Assembly: GCA_019752045.1 (NCBI GenBank)
Contig: JAIEMP010000008.1
Coordinates: 136,676-200,675 of the forward strand
Source of the DNA: Chitinophagaceae bacterium
Lineage (GTDB): Bacteria > Bacteroidota > Bacteroidia > Chitinophagales > Chitinophagaceae
Length of the DNA: 64,000 bases
Direction: 5' to 3'
A model generated the notes under the pieces. The model worked only from the letters and a program-made list of their open reading frames with translations. It did not search any database and had not been told where the DNA came from. Positions 53,709 through 63,160 of this stretch are shown piece after piece (the first letter of the stretch is position 1; every line of letters begins with the position of its first letter). The position numbers and the translations under genes were made by a program.

Positions 53709-54662
53709 ATGAAAGTAACCGAACATATAGCCCAGGCAAAAGATACACTGGTATCATTTGAAATTCTTCCGCCCTTAAAAGGAAAGACCATCAATTCTAT
53801 TTTTGATCATCTGGATCCGTTAATGGAATTTAATCCTTCGTTTATTAATGTAACCTATCACCGTGCCGAGCAGGTATTTAAGAAAAAAGCCGATGGTACC
53901 TTTGAAAAAGTTGAAGTGCGTAAACGCCCCGGTACGGTTGGTATCTGTGCTGCTTTGCAAAATCATTACAATGTAGATGCCGTGCCACATCTCATTTGCG
54001 GAGGCTTTTCTAAACGGGAAACAGAAGATGCATTGATTGATCTAAACTTTATTGGTGTGCAGAGTGTACTGGTGCTGCGTGGCGATGCTGCAAAAAACGA
54101 AACATCATTTGAGCCAAACCCCGACGGCAACAAGCTGGCCATTGATTTATTGAAACAAACCATCAACCTCAATCATGGTATTTATCTTGAAGAGGATATC
54201 CGGGATGGTTTCCGTACAGATTTCTGTGCAGGTGTAGCGGGGTATCCCGAAAAGCATTTTGAATGCCCCAATATGGAAATTGAAATGCAACGCCTCAAAG
54301 AAAAAGTAGATGCAGGAGCAGAGTATATTATGACGCAGATGTTTTTCGACAACAGCAAGTTTTTTGCATTTGTAAAAAGCTGCAGAGAGATGGGTATTGA
54401 TGTGCCCATTATTCCGGGACTGAAACCGTTAACTACTAAGAAGCAATTATCCGTTATACCAAGAATGTTTCATGTTGATTTGCCTAGTGAGCTGAGCAAT
54501 GAAATGATGAAGGCCAAAACAGATGATGATTGCAAAAAAGTTGGAACTGAATGGCTCATACAGCAATCAAAAGAGTTGAAAGAATTTGGTGTGCCTGTTT
54601 TACATTATTACACACTCGGCAGTCCCAAAGTAATTTATAATGTGGTGAAGGAGGTGTTGTAA
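53709..54662 (+). CDS. metF: 5,10-methylenetetrahydrofolate reductase
   Basis: 317 residues. FAD-dependent reduction of methylene-THF to methyl-THF for methionine synthesis. The TIM-barrel markers are SFEILPPLKGK (16-26), FINVTYHRAEQ, HLICGGFSKRETEDAL, VLRGDAAK, AGYPEKHFECPNM and EYIMTQMFFDN. The gene is divergent from lptB, single, and followed by a terminator. Confidence 0.96.
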   Translation: MKVTEHIAQAKDTLVSFEILPPLKGKTINSIFDHLDPLMEFNPSFINVTYHRAEQVFKKKADGTFEKVEVRKRPGTVGICAALQNHYNVDAVPHLICGGFSKRETEDALIDLNFIGVQSVLVLRGDAAKNETSFEPNPDGNKLAIDLLKQTINLNHGIYLEEDIRDGFRTDFCAGVAGYPEKHFECPNMEIEMQRLKEKVDAGAEYIMTQMFFDNSKFFAFVKSCREMGIDVPIIPGLKPLTTKKQLSVIPRMFHVDLPSELSNEMMKAKTDDDCKKVGTEWLIQQSKELKEFGVPVLHYYTLGSPKVIYNVVKEVL

Positions 54663-54688
54663 AGTATAATCACATTATTCCCTGTTTA

Positions 54689-54711
54689 AAAGCCTTGCGA
54701 TGCAGGGCTTT
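54689..54711. terminator. Convergent terminator after metF
   Basis: Stem AAAGCC/GGCTTT with a GC-containing loop (about 11 nt), and T-rich sequence in the plus direction. It separates metF from the converging DUF6029 gene. Confidence 0.65.
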
Positions 54712-54712
54712 A

Positions 54713-56281
54713 TTATTTACTGTTAAAGGTGATGGTTAAGGTGGCAGTAACAGCCGTTGCTGCCGGTACAAACCTGCAAATACCCCCTACACAAAATAAT
54801 CCGGCACGTTGACGGCCATAGGCCAGCGAAAAACGACTGCCGCTTTTCGTATAACTGCCGCCAATATTCGGATAATGCGTATTGGTAACATCATAATTAT
54901 AAAGATCACTCACATAAAAACTAAATGATGGTGCAAAGTTAAACTCTGTTACTGCTGCTGCCCAGTTTCCGTTATCGTCTTTCGTAAACAAATGTTGCAA
55001 CTCAAACCTGAACGATTTTTTAGCTGCATACCTGTAAGTGGTATTCAATAAAATAATATTAGCGTTGATATTATTGTAAATACCCCCTTCCACAACAGAT
55101 TTATTGTAAAACAAATTGTGGTAAGCAATAATACTGTTTATTTTATTGCTCCATTTCTTTTTCCATTCAATGCTCAGGTCTCGGAAGTAGGCATTCTTGC
55201 CTGCACTGAAAATATTATTCTTTGTTTGTAAAGAGCGGTAATGTGAAAAATTAATTCCAATGCGTGATGGTTTCTTTGCGTTTTTGTTTACAGTGTAATA
55301 GAGATCTGCCTGTCCGCCAATTTCACCTTGTGCCTGTGCATTGTACACATAAATATTGGTAGTTAAATAGTCGTGCGGTCGTGTAAGTGCTGGAATAAAA
55401 TTTACCGGTACAGATGTGGCAATTGCATCACGCTCTCCACGAAAATCCATATTACTGATGCTTCGCAGAGTAAGGTTCATTCCAAATTTACCGGCTGCAA
55501 CGGAGGCATTCACTAAAAGTGCTTTTCCATCACCCATGTCCTGGTTATTATTAACCGAAGGATCTTTTCCTTTATGTACATACTCTAACCCCAGCGATAC
55601 AACAGCACTGCTGACAGATAATCTGGCTGCAGCTGCTCTTACTGTTGCAGGAAAATCAGGTTCTGGCCCGGTGTATTGCTGGTATCGGGTTATATAACTG
55701 AAGCCGGCTTCTACTCTTGCTTTTGGGTTTTCTGTTTTGCTGAATTTTGAAAAGTCAATTGTTGCATCTGCACCACGCACAACTGAGTTTGCACGGTCAA
55801 ATATTTTTCATTGTTTGCCGTTGATGACTTTGATGTGCAAAAACGAAACAGGAGTTACCTGTACATTTATTCCTTCTAATGCATTGTTGATCCCAATCTG
55901 TCTGTTCTCCCATGAACGATACACAAGACCACTCCCAAACTGCTCATAAAAATCTCCCACCTGAACAGAAAATTTTTTAGCGTTGTATTTAAAATAGCGG
56001 TTTATGAGTTTACTTTCATTAATGGTAAATGGAAAACCGGCAATAGAAGGTAAGTAGCTTTCAAACTGCACACCGGCAGAAAAGCCTTTATAATTGTAAT
56101 CCAGTTTCAAAAAATTATTAGAGCTCACTCTGTCTTGCGGCAAGATGGCATTGATCTTTTCATCTTTCTGGTAAAACTGTGTATAAGAATCCAGGCTGCC
56201 GCTGAGATGACCTTTATCTATTGTTTGTGTAAAAGCGGGCAGATGAATAAAGCAGTATAAAATCAATAAACAGTTTTTCAT
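54713..56281 (-). pseudogene. DUF6029 outer-membrane barrel protein interrupted by an in-frame TGA
   Basis: One frame from 56281 to 54713 except for a TGA at 55808-55810: HIKVINGKQ-stop-KIFDRANSVVRGADAT. The N-terminus has a signal peptide ending PAFTQ, then SGSLDSYTQFYQ and GDFYEQFGSGLVYRSWENR, typical of DUF6029 porin-like proteins. The second part ends with beta strands (ATLTITFNSK). A CGA-to-TGA change would explain it. Downstream of a TlpA-family gene and near Omp28, as in other Bacteroidota. Nonsense mutation or consensus error. Confidence 0.8.
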
Positions 56282-56289
56282 ATTCGGTT

Positions 56290-56787
56290 TTAGTTAGGTT
56301 GTTGCTTTTGTTTACTGATTACTTCAAACAATTCTTCTTCATTGCCCGGTACGTAACCGGTATGTTGATAAATAATCCTGCCGTTTTTGATGATCAGTAC
56401 GTGCGGTATGTCGTTGATGTTGAGAGCACGTTTGAGATCACTGTTGGCGTCTAAGTAAATTGGAAAATTCCAACCCCTCCCTTTAACAAAAGAAGGTACT
56501 CGGGCCGAACTGCGGGTATCATCAACGGAAACGGCAATCAGTTTAAAAGGGGTTTGTTGCTGCCTTACTTCCAACTGATCATTTATCGTTTCAAGTTCGG
56601 TAATACAAGGAATACACCAGGTTGCCCAGAAGCTTATAATTACTGCAGTGTCATTGTTTGCAGACAGACTGGAGAAGAGGAAGTCTGCACCGTTTAATGT
56701 TTTAATTTTTATCTGCGGCAAATCGGTTTGAGTAAAACCAGAAATGCAGGAGAACAGAAAAAGCAAAAAAATGCAAAGACGTTTCAT
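56290..56787 (-). CDS. TlpA-family thiol-disulfide oxidoreductase
   Basis: 165 residues, signal peptide (ending SGFTQ), then a thioredoxin fold with SFWATWCIPCITELETI (WCxxC redox site) and the cis-Pro segment NDIPHVLII. It would act in the periplasm on disulfides of secreted proteins. It starts the operon with the DUF6029 barrel gene 8 bp downstream and is divergent from the Omp28 gene. Confidence 0.92.
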   Translation of the reverse strand: MKRLCIFLLFLFSCISGFTQTDLPQIKIKTLNGADFLFSSLSANNDTAVIISFWATWCIPCITELETINDQLEVRQQQTPFKLIAVSVDDTRSSARVPSFVKGRGWNFPIYLDANSDLKRALNINDIPHVLIIKNGRIIYQHTGYVPGNEEELFEVISKQKQQPN

Positions 56788-56905
56788 AGTATTTGTTAAA
56801 TAGTGATGGATGTCAGTTGGGCGACGAAAAGATGCAGATTGATTTGCAAATTTTGAACTCCGATTTATTCTGTAAATAAATAACCTTTTACAAAACTAAT
56901 TTGTC

Positions 56906-57955
56906 ATGTACCATACAAATTCATTTTTAGCACTTCTGTTATTATTGGTTTTTGCATCCTGTTCAAAACCGGGCAATGAACCTGACCCTGTACCTCAACC
57001 TCAACCCGCACCTCTCAGCATTCAGTTAAGCCGTAACGAAGTCGCTGCAGATGGTTTTGATGAAGTAAGAATTGCCGTAAAAGATCAGAACAATGTGGAC
57101 GTTACGTCTTCATCTACTATATACCTGAACAATGCTGTATACAGCAGTACAACTTTTTTCACCAGCACAAGTGGTAGTTATAAGATAAGAGCAACGAGAG
57201 GAAATACAAATTCTGAAGAGGTTACTCTTATTGCAAATGCACCCGGAACATCACCGTTTACACAAAAAGTATTGATCGAAGATTTTACAGGAACATGGTG
57301 TGGCATTTGTCCGGGTACTGTTATACCACTGGATGCATATACCGATAGCAGACCGAATCTTATTTCTATTGGGGTTCATGGGCCAGCCGGCAGTAACGAT
57401 CCATTCAAATATATTTATGACCCTCAGTTGCGTACTACATTGGGTGTTACCGGTGTGCCCACTGTTATATTAAACAGAGATTCAAAATGGAATAATAATA
57501 CTGCAGTGCTTGATCAGCTATTACAAAAAAGAGCAGCACTTGGATTGGCATTAGAAACTTCAGTGGTGGGAACAACTGTAACTGTTAAAGCAAAAGTGAA
57601 GTTTGATGTCAGCACTTCGTTGCCTTTAAAAATTGTTGTTGTACTGGCCGAAGACAGTTTGTTGTATAATCAGGCCAACTACGGCCATTATGGGTTGCCA
57701 AACCCCATTGTTAATTTCAGGCATAAAAATGTTTTACGTACAGCAGCTACTGATATTTTTGGAGACATGATACCTGCCGTGAGCACTGCAAAAGGAACTA
57801 CGTGGGAGAAAGAGTATACCCTCAATGCTGCAGGGTATAATATGAATCATGCAAGAGTAATCGCATTTGTCTTGTTTGATACAAATGCTCAAAACAGGAA
57901 AGGGGTATTAAATGTGCAGATTGCAAGAGCCGGTGAAACGAAAAATTTCGATTAG
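56906..57955 (+). CDS. Omp28-related outer membrane lipoprotein
   Basis: 349 residues. A lipoprotein signal (LLVFASCSK, Cys19) leads into a Pro-rich spacer (DPVPQPQPAP), an Ig-like domain and a thioredoxin-like Omp28 domain beginning VLIEDFTGTWCGICPG (about 122). The CGIC pair suggests redox activity. The family was described in Porphyromonas outer membranes. It is divergent from the TlpA/DUF6029 operon, suggesting a shared surface-redox module. Confidence 0.88.
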   Translation: MYHTNSFLALLLLLVFASCSKPGNEPDPVPQPQPAPLSIQLSRNEVAADGFDEVRIAVKDQNNVDVTSSSTIYLNNAVYSSTTFFTSTSGSYKIRATRGNTNSEEVTLIANAPGTSPFTQKVLIEDFTGTWCGICPGTVIPLDAYTDSRPNLISIGVHGPAGSNDPFKYIYDPQLRTTLGVTGVPTVILNRDSKWNNNTAVLDQLLQKRAALGLALETSVVGTTVTVKAKVKFDVSTSLPLKIVVVLAEDSLLYNQANYGHYGLPNPIVNFRHKNVLRTAATDIFGDMIPAVSTAKGTTWEKEYTLNAAGYNMNHARVIAFVLFDTNAQNRKGVLNVQIARAGETKNFD

Positions 57956-57996
57956 CAGGTATAGAGTAAGGTTTGTGTATGTAGAGTTGGTAAGTA

Positions 57997-58020
57997 AAGC
58001 CCGGCACGCAGGCCGGGCTT
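57997..58020. terminator. Omp28 terminator, convergent
   Basis: An 8-bp stem AAGCCCGG/CCGGGCTT with an 8-nt loop and ATTTTTTATT on the plus side; serves the Omp28 gene and possibly the converging lipoprotein gene at 58026. Confidence 0.85.
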
Positions 58021-58025
58021 ATTTT

Positions 58026-58427
58026 TTATTGCTTTTGATACACTTTACTGCCAATTAAAAATTCTCTTTTGTTCGAACGCATAGCCAATCCTATTATGCT
58101 GCCCTGCACCCATGTTCCGCTGGTAGTATAACTTTGATTGTATGCATCCCAATAGCCTCCGCTCTGGTACTCTACCTCCTTCATAATGGTGCCACCTACA
58201 GCTCCCGAAGGAAATACGGTTCCTCTGTTTGTTAAGGTTGCAGATCCTGAACCGGAAGAAGTAACACCCGATATACGTATTGTAACACCCGTAGTGGTTT
58301 CTTTCCATGTGCCGTTAATGTCGGTAGCTGAGTATCCATCATCATCAGATACATCTGTTGCAAATTCTGAGCAACTGCTGAAAAGAACAGCCAGGCAAAG
58401 TGTAAGGATAAAAAAACGCTGTTTCAT
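58026..58427 (-). CDS. Small lipoprotein of unknown function
   Basis: 133 residues with a lipoprotein signal (CLAVLFSSCSEF, Cys19). The mature part contains GTWKETTTGVTIRISGV, a lipocalin- or beta-barrel-like start, with Ser/Gly-rich strands. No family was recognised. It is convergent with the Omp28 gene and lies 220 bp from the divergent toxin-antitoxin pair. That gap holds two small hairpins (58475-58496 and 58505-58526) of no clear role. Confidence 0.65.
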   Translation of the reverse strand: MKQRFFILTLCLAVLFSSCSEFATDVSDDDGYSATDINGTWKETTTGVTIRISGVTSSGSGSATLTNRGTVFPSGAVGGTIMKEVEYQSGGYWDAYNQSYTTSGTWVQGSIIGLAMRSNKREFLIGSKVYQKQ

Positions 58428-58607
58428 AATATAAATTTTTGGTAAGTAAAATTGCTTTGATATCAGTCGCCATCAAATACCTATTTGTTGGTATTTTTTC
58501 TGCAGCTGTTAAAAGCAAATAACAGCCAACGGTGAAATGACCCTGAATACGAGAGTTAAAAAAGGGGTTTGCTTCAGGAGGGCGGGTCTGTTATTGTGAA
58601 ATTGTCA

Positions 58608-58633
58608 TTCTTTAAAGTTGTAATTTTAAAGAA
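58608..58633 (+). promoter_or_regulatory. Operator-like inverted repeat before the Doc toxin-antitoxin genes
   Basis: TTCTTTAAA (58608-58616) and TTTAAAGAA (58625-58633) are exact inverted copies 8 bp apart, ending 14 bp before the antitoxin ATG. The position fits antitoxin-mediated autoregulation; the regulator is inferred. Confidence 0.5.
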
Positions 58634-58647
58634 CAAAATTGTAAGGT

Positions 58648-58836
58648 ATGAGTATTGCTGAAATGAAAAAGAAAATTCACGAAAAGGTGGATTCATTGGA
58701 AGAAAACAAATTGAAATTGCTGAATGATTTTATTGAGCAAATCAACAGTGATTCAAATGCAAGAGTTTCTGTTCTTGCATCCGCCATGGAAATTATTAAG
58801 GAAAGAGAGAAAGTACTGGAAAAATTGGCTCAATAA
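58648..58836 (+). CDS. Antitoxin-like small protein of a Doc module
   Basis: 62 residues, strongly charged and helical (MSIAEMKKKIHEKVDSLEEN), without a recognised DNA-binding motif. It ends one base before the Doc toxin start, so the genes are coupled. Such short helical partners commonly neutralise Fic/Doc toxins. The identification rests on context and size rather than sequence family. Confidence 0.72.
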   Translation: MSIAEMKKKIHEKVDSLEENKLKLLNDFIEQINSDSNARVSVLASAMEIIKEREKVLEKLAQ

Positions 58837-58837
58837 A

Positions 58838-59218
58838 ATGATTACAAAAGCTGAGGTTTTATTGATACATGACCAGGTAGTTTTGCTGCATGGCGGAGCC
58901 AATGGAGTAAGAGATATGGGTGGATTGGAATCTGCCATAGCCCGACCATATCAGGGTTTTGATAATGAAGAATTGTATCCTTCTTGTTTTGAGAAAGCAG
59001 CAGCGATTGGCGAAAGTATAATCATGAATCACCCGTTTGTAGATGGAAACAAAAGAACAGGGTATGTACTTATGGAAACTGTTTTACGTTTGGAAGGCTT
59101 CAAAATTATTTCTGTTGACAATGAACTCTATCAATTTGTGATTGATATTTCAACTGGTGAAAAAAGATTTGATGAAATGGTTGAATGGTTGAAGAAAAAT
59201 ACAAAAGCAGTTAAATAA
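58838..59218 (+). CDS. Death-on-curing (Doc) family toxin
   Basis: 126 residues from the ATG at 58838; upstream codons in this frame overlap the antitoxin gene and are not used. The Fic/Doc core reads HPFVDGNKRTG at 65-75. RDMGGLESAIARPYQGF is the typical Doc N-terminal region. In the phage P1 system Doc phosphorylates EF-Tu and halts translation. Likely the same chemistry here; the antitoxin differs from Phd. Confidence 0.9.
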   Translation: MITKAEVLLIHDQVVLLHGGANGVRDMGGLESAIARPYQGFDNEELYPSCFEKAAAIGESIIMNHPFVDGNKRTGYVLMETVLRLEGFKIISVDNELYQFVIDISTGEKRFDEMVEWLKKNTKAVK

Positions 59219-59238
59219 ATTTCCTTAGTTAGCAAAAG

Positions 59239-59276
59239 AAAAAGGGGATAAAGAAAAGTTTCTTTATCCCCTTTTT
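59239..59276. terminator. Bidirectional terminator after the Doc toxin
   Basis: Arms of 18 bp (AAAAAGGGGATAAAGAAA with its exact complement) and a minimal loop, with poly-T on both sides. It separates the toxin gene from the converging PPIase gene. Confidence 0.88.
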
Positions 59277-59292
59277 TAATTGAATGCATTAT

Positions 59293-61209
59293 TTATTTCA
59301 CCATCCCCTTCACCAACGCTTCATTCACTTTCACCGGATATTTCTTTTTCAGTTGATTGATCCATTTATCTTCCAGCAGCAGTTGATAATCGTTAATCAC
59401 CAAACCCTTTGCTTCATCAAAACTGCGTTGATCATTACCATTAAATACATTGATGATATAGCAGAACGATGCTGAACCGTCATTGGTATTTGTTACAACA
59501 GGAGTATAAGTGCCGGGAGTTAAATTGGCTGATCCGGTTACAGGGAGTTGACTGTATTCAAAACGGCTGCTGTCGGCCAATGCTGTTCCGCCAAACTCAT
59601 TCATATACCCTTTCCATTTGGAAGGATCTTTCTTCATCAGATTCATCGCTCTGTTGGCCACTGCTGTATCAGAACAGTTAAAGACAATGGCAGTGGCGCC
59701 CGGCATCCATTTGTAGTTCGTTTTATTCTGGTTGTAATAGTTGATCAAACCAAGACTGTCGGTTGGAGCCACACTCCAGATCGTTCGTTCCATCACTTCA
59801 AATAACAAACTTCCTTCGCTGAATTCTTTTACCTGGTAACGGAACTCTTCGTTCATCATCTCCAGTCGGTCTTTATAATATTGCTCTGCTGTTGTTTCTG
59901 TAAACTCTTTCATCAGGCTTTTATAGTCGGGAGGTACATTACTGTTAGCAACGCTCACCCTGCTTTTAGCAAACTTGAGCCAATCGGTTACTGTAACTGT
60001 TTTATCTTTTAATTTAAAAAGTGGCTTTGATTGATTTGATTTAAAATAGGCTGCATAATTTTTTGCTTTCAGCATTGTATCGGTGAGCACCCACAACTGT
60101 TTTTCATTGTATGGCAAAGGAGTATAACCGCTTGCTTTCAGAATTTGTTTTTGCATTTGAGCAATAGCAATATTCATCCGTGCATCGGCATTTACTTTTT
60201 CTGTATACTCCTGTTGTACAACGGGATCGTTTACATCAACTGCCGATTGCTTTAAACCTAACCGTTTGATGATATGAAAACCACTGGCAGTTTGTACCGG
60301 TTTGCTGAAATCGCCATCGTTCTGCAAACTGAAAGCAGCTTTACTGAAAGCCACATCATATGTAGTAAAATTAAACTCACGCATTACCCCACCACCTGCA
60401 TAGGACGTTTTATCATCACTGTATTTCACTGCAAGTTCTTCAAACTTTTCTCCGTTTTTCAGGAGTTGATAAATCATCTCAGCTTTTCCTTTTGCATCAG
60501 CAATTTCCTGAGCTGTAGCTGCACCGGATGTGGCAATAAGAATTTGTGCTGCTTTTAAATTTCCCGGTGATGATCTCTTACTGATGACTTTTAAAATATG
60601 ATAACCGTTTGCAGCTGCAACGGGTTTTGAATAACTCCCGTTTGGCAAACCATACAATATATTTTCCAGTTCATAAGGCAACTGAAACACCGTGAGGTAA
60701 CCAATATATCCGTTGTTTGATTTTACAAATGCATCTGTTGAGAATGCTGCAGCTGTTTTAGAAAAATCGGCACCCGTTTGTAATTGCCTGTAAGCTTTTT
60801 CAATTTCTTTTTTTGCAGCGGCACTGTCGTTTCCATAAGCTATAAATACATGTGCGGCTTCTACTTCGGTTTTGCTGCGTTCAATGGCTTCTGTAACCAT
60901 TGTTTTTCCTGCACCCTGGTTGCGGATATACTGATCGGTCATTTGTGCACGAAAGCCGGCAATATCGTTGATGATGTTGGGTAATGTATCCAGCTTTAAA
61001 TCACGGGCTGCCTGCACTTTCAGTTTAAAACGGATAAACAGATCCAGGTATTCACGAATTGATTTTTCATCTGTTGCTCCATTATTGTTTTTTGAAAAGG
61101 CTCGCCAGAATTCTTTTTTATCAACTTTATTAGTTCCGAATGTAAATAGTGTCTGCGCCTGGCTGCTGATGCCTGCAACCATGATGAGCAAAAAAAGAGT
61201 GTAACGCAT
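59293..61209 (-). CDS. Periplasmic peptidyl-prolyl isomerase with two parvulin domains
   Basis: 638 residues with a signal peptide (ending SSQAQ). Two PpiC-type domains lie at about 115-215 (EVEAAHVFIAYG...GYHILKVISKR) and 220-320 (KAAQILIATSG...GFHIIKRLGL). A long C-terminal region follows. This SurA/PpiD-like layout suggests folding of outer-membrane or secreted proteins. It is followed on the same strand, upstream, by a TlpA-like gene with a 9-bp gap, so both are probably co-transcribed. Confidence 0.9.
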   Translation of the reverse strand: MRYTLFLLIMVAGISSQAQTLFTFGTNKVDKKEFWRAFSKNNNGATDEKSIREYLDLFIRFKLKVQAARDLKLDTLPNIINDIAGFRAQMTDQYIRNQGAGKTMVTEAIERSKTEVEAAHVFIAYGNDSAAAKKEIEKAYRQLQTGADFSKTAAAFSTDAFVKSNNGYIGYLTVFQLPYELENILYGLPNGSYSKPVAAANGYHILKVISKRSSPGNLKAAQILIATSGAATAQEIADAKGKAEMIYQLLKNGEKFEELAVKYSDDKTSYAGGGVMREFNFTTYDVAFSKAAFSLQNDGDFSKPVQTASGFHIIKRLGLKQSAVDVNDPVVQQEYTEKVNADARMNIAIAQMQKQILKASGYTPLPYNEKQLWVLTDTMLKAKNYAAYFKSNQSKPLFKLKDKTVTVTDWLKFAKSRVSVANSNVPPDYKSLMKEFTETTAEQYYKDRLEMMNEEFRYQVKEFSEGSLLFEVMERTIWSVAPTDSLGLINYYNQNKTNYKWMPGATAIVFNCSDTAVANRAMNLMKKDPSKWKGYMNEFGGTALADSSRFEYSQLPVTGSANLTPGTYTPVVTNTNDGSASFCYIINVFNGNDQRSFDEAKGLVINDYQLLLEDKWINQLKKKYPVKVNEALVKGMVK

Positions 61210-61218
61210 AAGCTTTGG

Positions 61219-62682
61219 TTATGGAAGTTTGGATGTTTTGTTGGTTTGTTTAAACTGCAGAAATTCATTCACCTGTTCTGGATTTATTTTTTTAGCGATG
61301 ATCCGTTTCTGTTCGTCAAGCAAATATATTGTGGGGGTTTGATACACATCATAAGTTTGCCTGAAACCGGGAAGATTATTCTTTGCTTCGGCCTCTTTCA
61401 TTTGTGGTGTTTGATACAAATGCACCCATCCTTCTAATGCATGCTCACGGATGTATTTGGTCCAGTTGCTTTTTACCGACGGCATTTTACTTTTATCTGT
61501 TTTAATGGTATCGGTTAATACGCCCACCATTTTTATGCCTTGTTTTTTCCACGCAGAACGGTACATACTGTCGAGCTTTGGCACCTGTTCTCTGCAGTGG
61601 CTGCAATCGGGGTCCCAGAAAATAATAATGGTATAGGGCGATTTTATAGAGTAGAGGTTTATTTTTTTATCCAGCGTGTCCAGCAGATTCAGTTCCGCAG
61701 CAGGTTCGCCCACAATATTTCCCATAATGCTGTAAGCCCTGTTGTACACAAGGTCTTTATCTTTTTTCTCCAGCCAGTCAACCTGTTCGGTGATATAATA
61801 TTTTTCAAACAAATGCAGAAACACCACATCCAGCCCCATGTATTTTGGATTCATATAGTCGTTGGTAAAACGGTTAATGAAATACCTGAACATGGTTTTA
61901 TTGGTTCGGCTGTAAAGAATAAATTTATCCAGTTCTGTTTTTATACTGTCGGGGTGGCGATACACTACATTTTCCATATACCTGCTCAGCCGTTGCTCAA
62001 ACATGGGTGTGCGGAGCAGGCGCTCATCTGCAAAAGAAATGTTTTGCCAGAATTGTTTTTTGTAATTGTAAAAAGCGTTGATGCTGTCCTGTTGTGTTTT
62101 AGCAGATGTTACATTATAAACAGGTTCCTTCATTAATGTAAAGAGCAGCGATAAATAACTCTCCGGTTGCGCAAGTGAAAAGCTGTCTCTCCATTGTTGG
62201 GCACCATTGATAACGGTATTCATTTTTTGCTGAATAGCAGCACTGTCTTTTTTTGATTTGGCAGCAGTCAGTTCTGTTTGCCAGTTCCGGTAATTAGAAA
62301 AGAAACGGGCAGTAGCCTGTTTGTATTCTTCTAAAAAGCTGTTCTCTGTTGAGCCCTGAATGGAGCTGATGACAAAAGAAGCGGTATCAATCTGTACAGT
62401 AAACTGTTGTTCTTTATCAATGAGGATATCAAAAAAACGTTTCTTTTCAGGATCAACAATAATATACAACCCTCCTGTTAGAGACGTTGTGCCCGTAAAG
62501 ACAGCCTGCCCGTTTGGTTGCAAGAGAGCCGAATCCTGTACATATTTCTTATCGCCAAAATAATAACCGAGGTAGAGGTAGGCCTTATCAACCGGTTTAT
62601 ATTGAACGGTGATGCGGTAGCTCTGTGAAAACAGAAAGCAGCTGCTGATCAGCAAGGGTAAAAGAAAGAAAATCTTCTTCAT
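61219..62682 (-). CDS. TlpA-like thioredoxin-fold protein with DUF4369/DUF5106-type N-terminus
   Basis: About 487 residues from Met at 62682 (MKKIFFLLPLLISSCFLFSQ); nine codons further upstream are open but lack support. The N-terminal part (YRITVQYKPVDKAYLYLGYY) resembles DUF4369; the central region is DUF5106-like. The C-terminal thioredoxin domain has IIFWDPDCSHCREQVP with a CSHC redox pair. It is expected in the periplasm. It precedes the double-parvulin gene, linking disulfide and proline folding functions. Confidence 0.88.
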   Translation of the reverse strand: MKKIFFLLPLLISSCFLFSQSYRITVQYKPVDKAYLYLGYYFGDKKYVQDSALLQPNGQAVFTGTTSLTGGLYIIVDPEKKRFFDILIDKEQQFTVQIDTASFVISSIQGSTENSFLEEYKQATARFFSNYRNWQTELTAAKSKKDSAAIQQKMNTVINGAQQWRDSFSLAQPESYLSLLFTLMKEPVYNVTSAKTQQDSINAFYNYKKQFWQNISFADERLLRTPMFEQRLSRYMENVVYRHPDSIKTELDKFILYSRTNKTMFRYFINRFTNDYMNPKYMGLDVVFLHLFEKYYITEQVDWLEKKDKDLVYNRAYSIMGNIVGEPAAELNLLDTLDKKINLYSIKSPYTIIIFWDPDCSHCREQVPKLDSMYRSAWKKQGIKMVGVLTDTIKTDKSKMPSVKSNWTKYIREHALEGWVHLYQTPQMKEAEAKNNLPGFRQTYDVYQTPTIYLLDEQKRIIAKKINPEQVNEFLQFKQTNKTSKLP

Positions 62683-62743
62683 TTGTATATTGAAGGTAAA
62701 GTTATTCAAAAACCACTCTATTGCTGTTAATGGTTTGTAAAGG

Positions 62744-63160
62744 CTATTGTTTGAGAACTTTCAAGAAATCCTCTGCACGGATAGCAGGGATGTCTGAAAA
62801 ATAAAAATCATTTGTGTCTTGTGTGATGATAAAATTGCATTTGCTCCTTACAGCTGAAAGATATTGAAGTCCATCTTCGAAATCATGCATGGTTTTATTT
62901 TTGCAAACTTCAACAACGTCTTCTGCTCTGTTATCTGTGAATTTTATTTTTTGAGCTAACAAGATCATTTTCTGCCTTGCTTTCGATCCATCGCTTTTCT
63001 TTTCAACAAAATAATATGTAATTGCCATGCAGAGAGGTGAGGTAAAGAGTTGCATATTCTTTTGATCGGCAAGACTTAGTATTCTTGCAGCAAAAGGAAA
63101 CAACGGGTACTCCTTATTGCAAACAGCTATTAAAATATTGGCATCAAGAAAAAGATTCAT
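62744..63160 (-). CDS. PIN-domain toxin (VapC-like)
   Basis: 138 residues. Acidic residues of the PIN nuclease site are visible: Asp6 in FLDANIL, Glu53, Asp93/Asp96 in MHDFEDGLQY, and Asp115/Asp118 in TQDTNDF. It would be an RNase whose target is tRNA or mRNA in related systems. The start overlaps the antitoxin stop by 4 bp (ATGA). Confidence 0.88.
   Translation of the reverse strand: MNLFLDANILIAVCNKEYPLFPFAARILSLADQKNMQLFTSPLCMAITYYFVEKKSDGSKARQKMILLAQKIKFTDNRAEDVVEVCKNKTMHDFEDGLQYLSAVRSKCNFIITQDTNDFYFSDIPAIRAEDFLKVLKQ

Noticed and set aside
58724-58837. An in-frame N-terminal extension of the Doc toxin from 58724
   Set aside because: It overlaps the antitoxin gene entirely and the Doc family starts at the ATG at 58838.
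61540-62136. A 198-codon open frame antisense to the TlpA-like gene
   Set aside because: It lies wholly inside a well-supported gene and its translation looks like no known protein.
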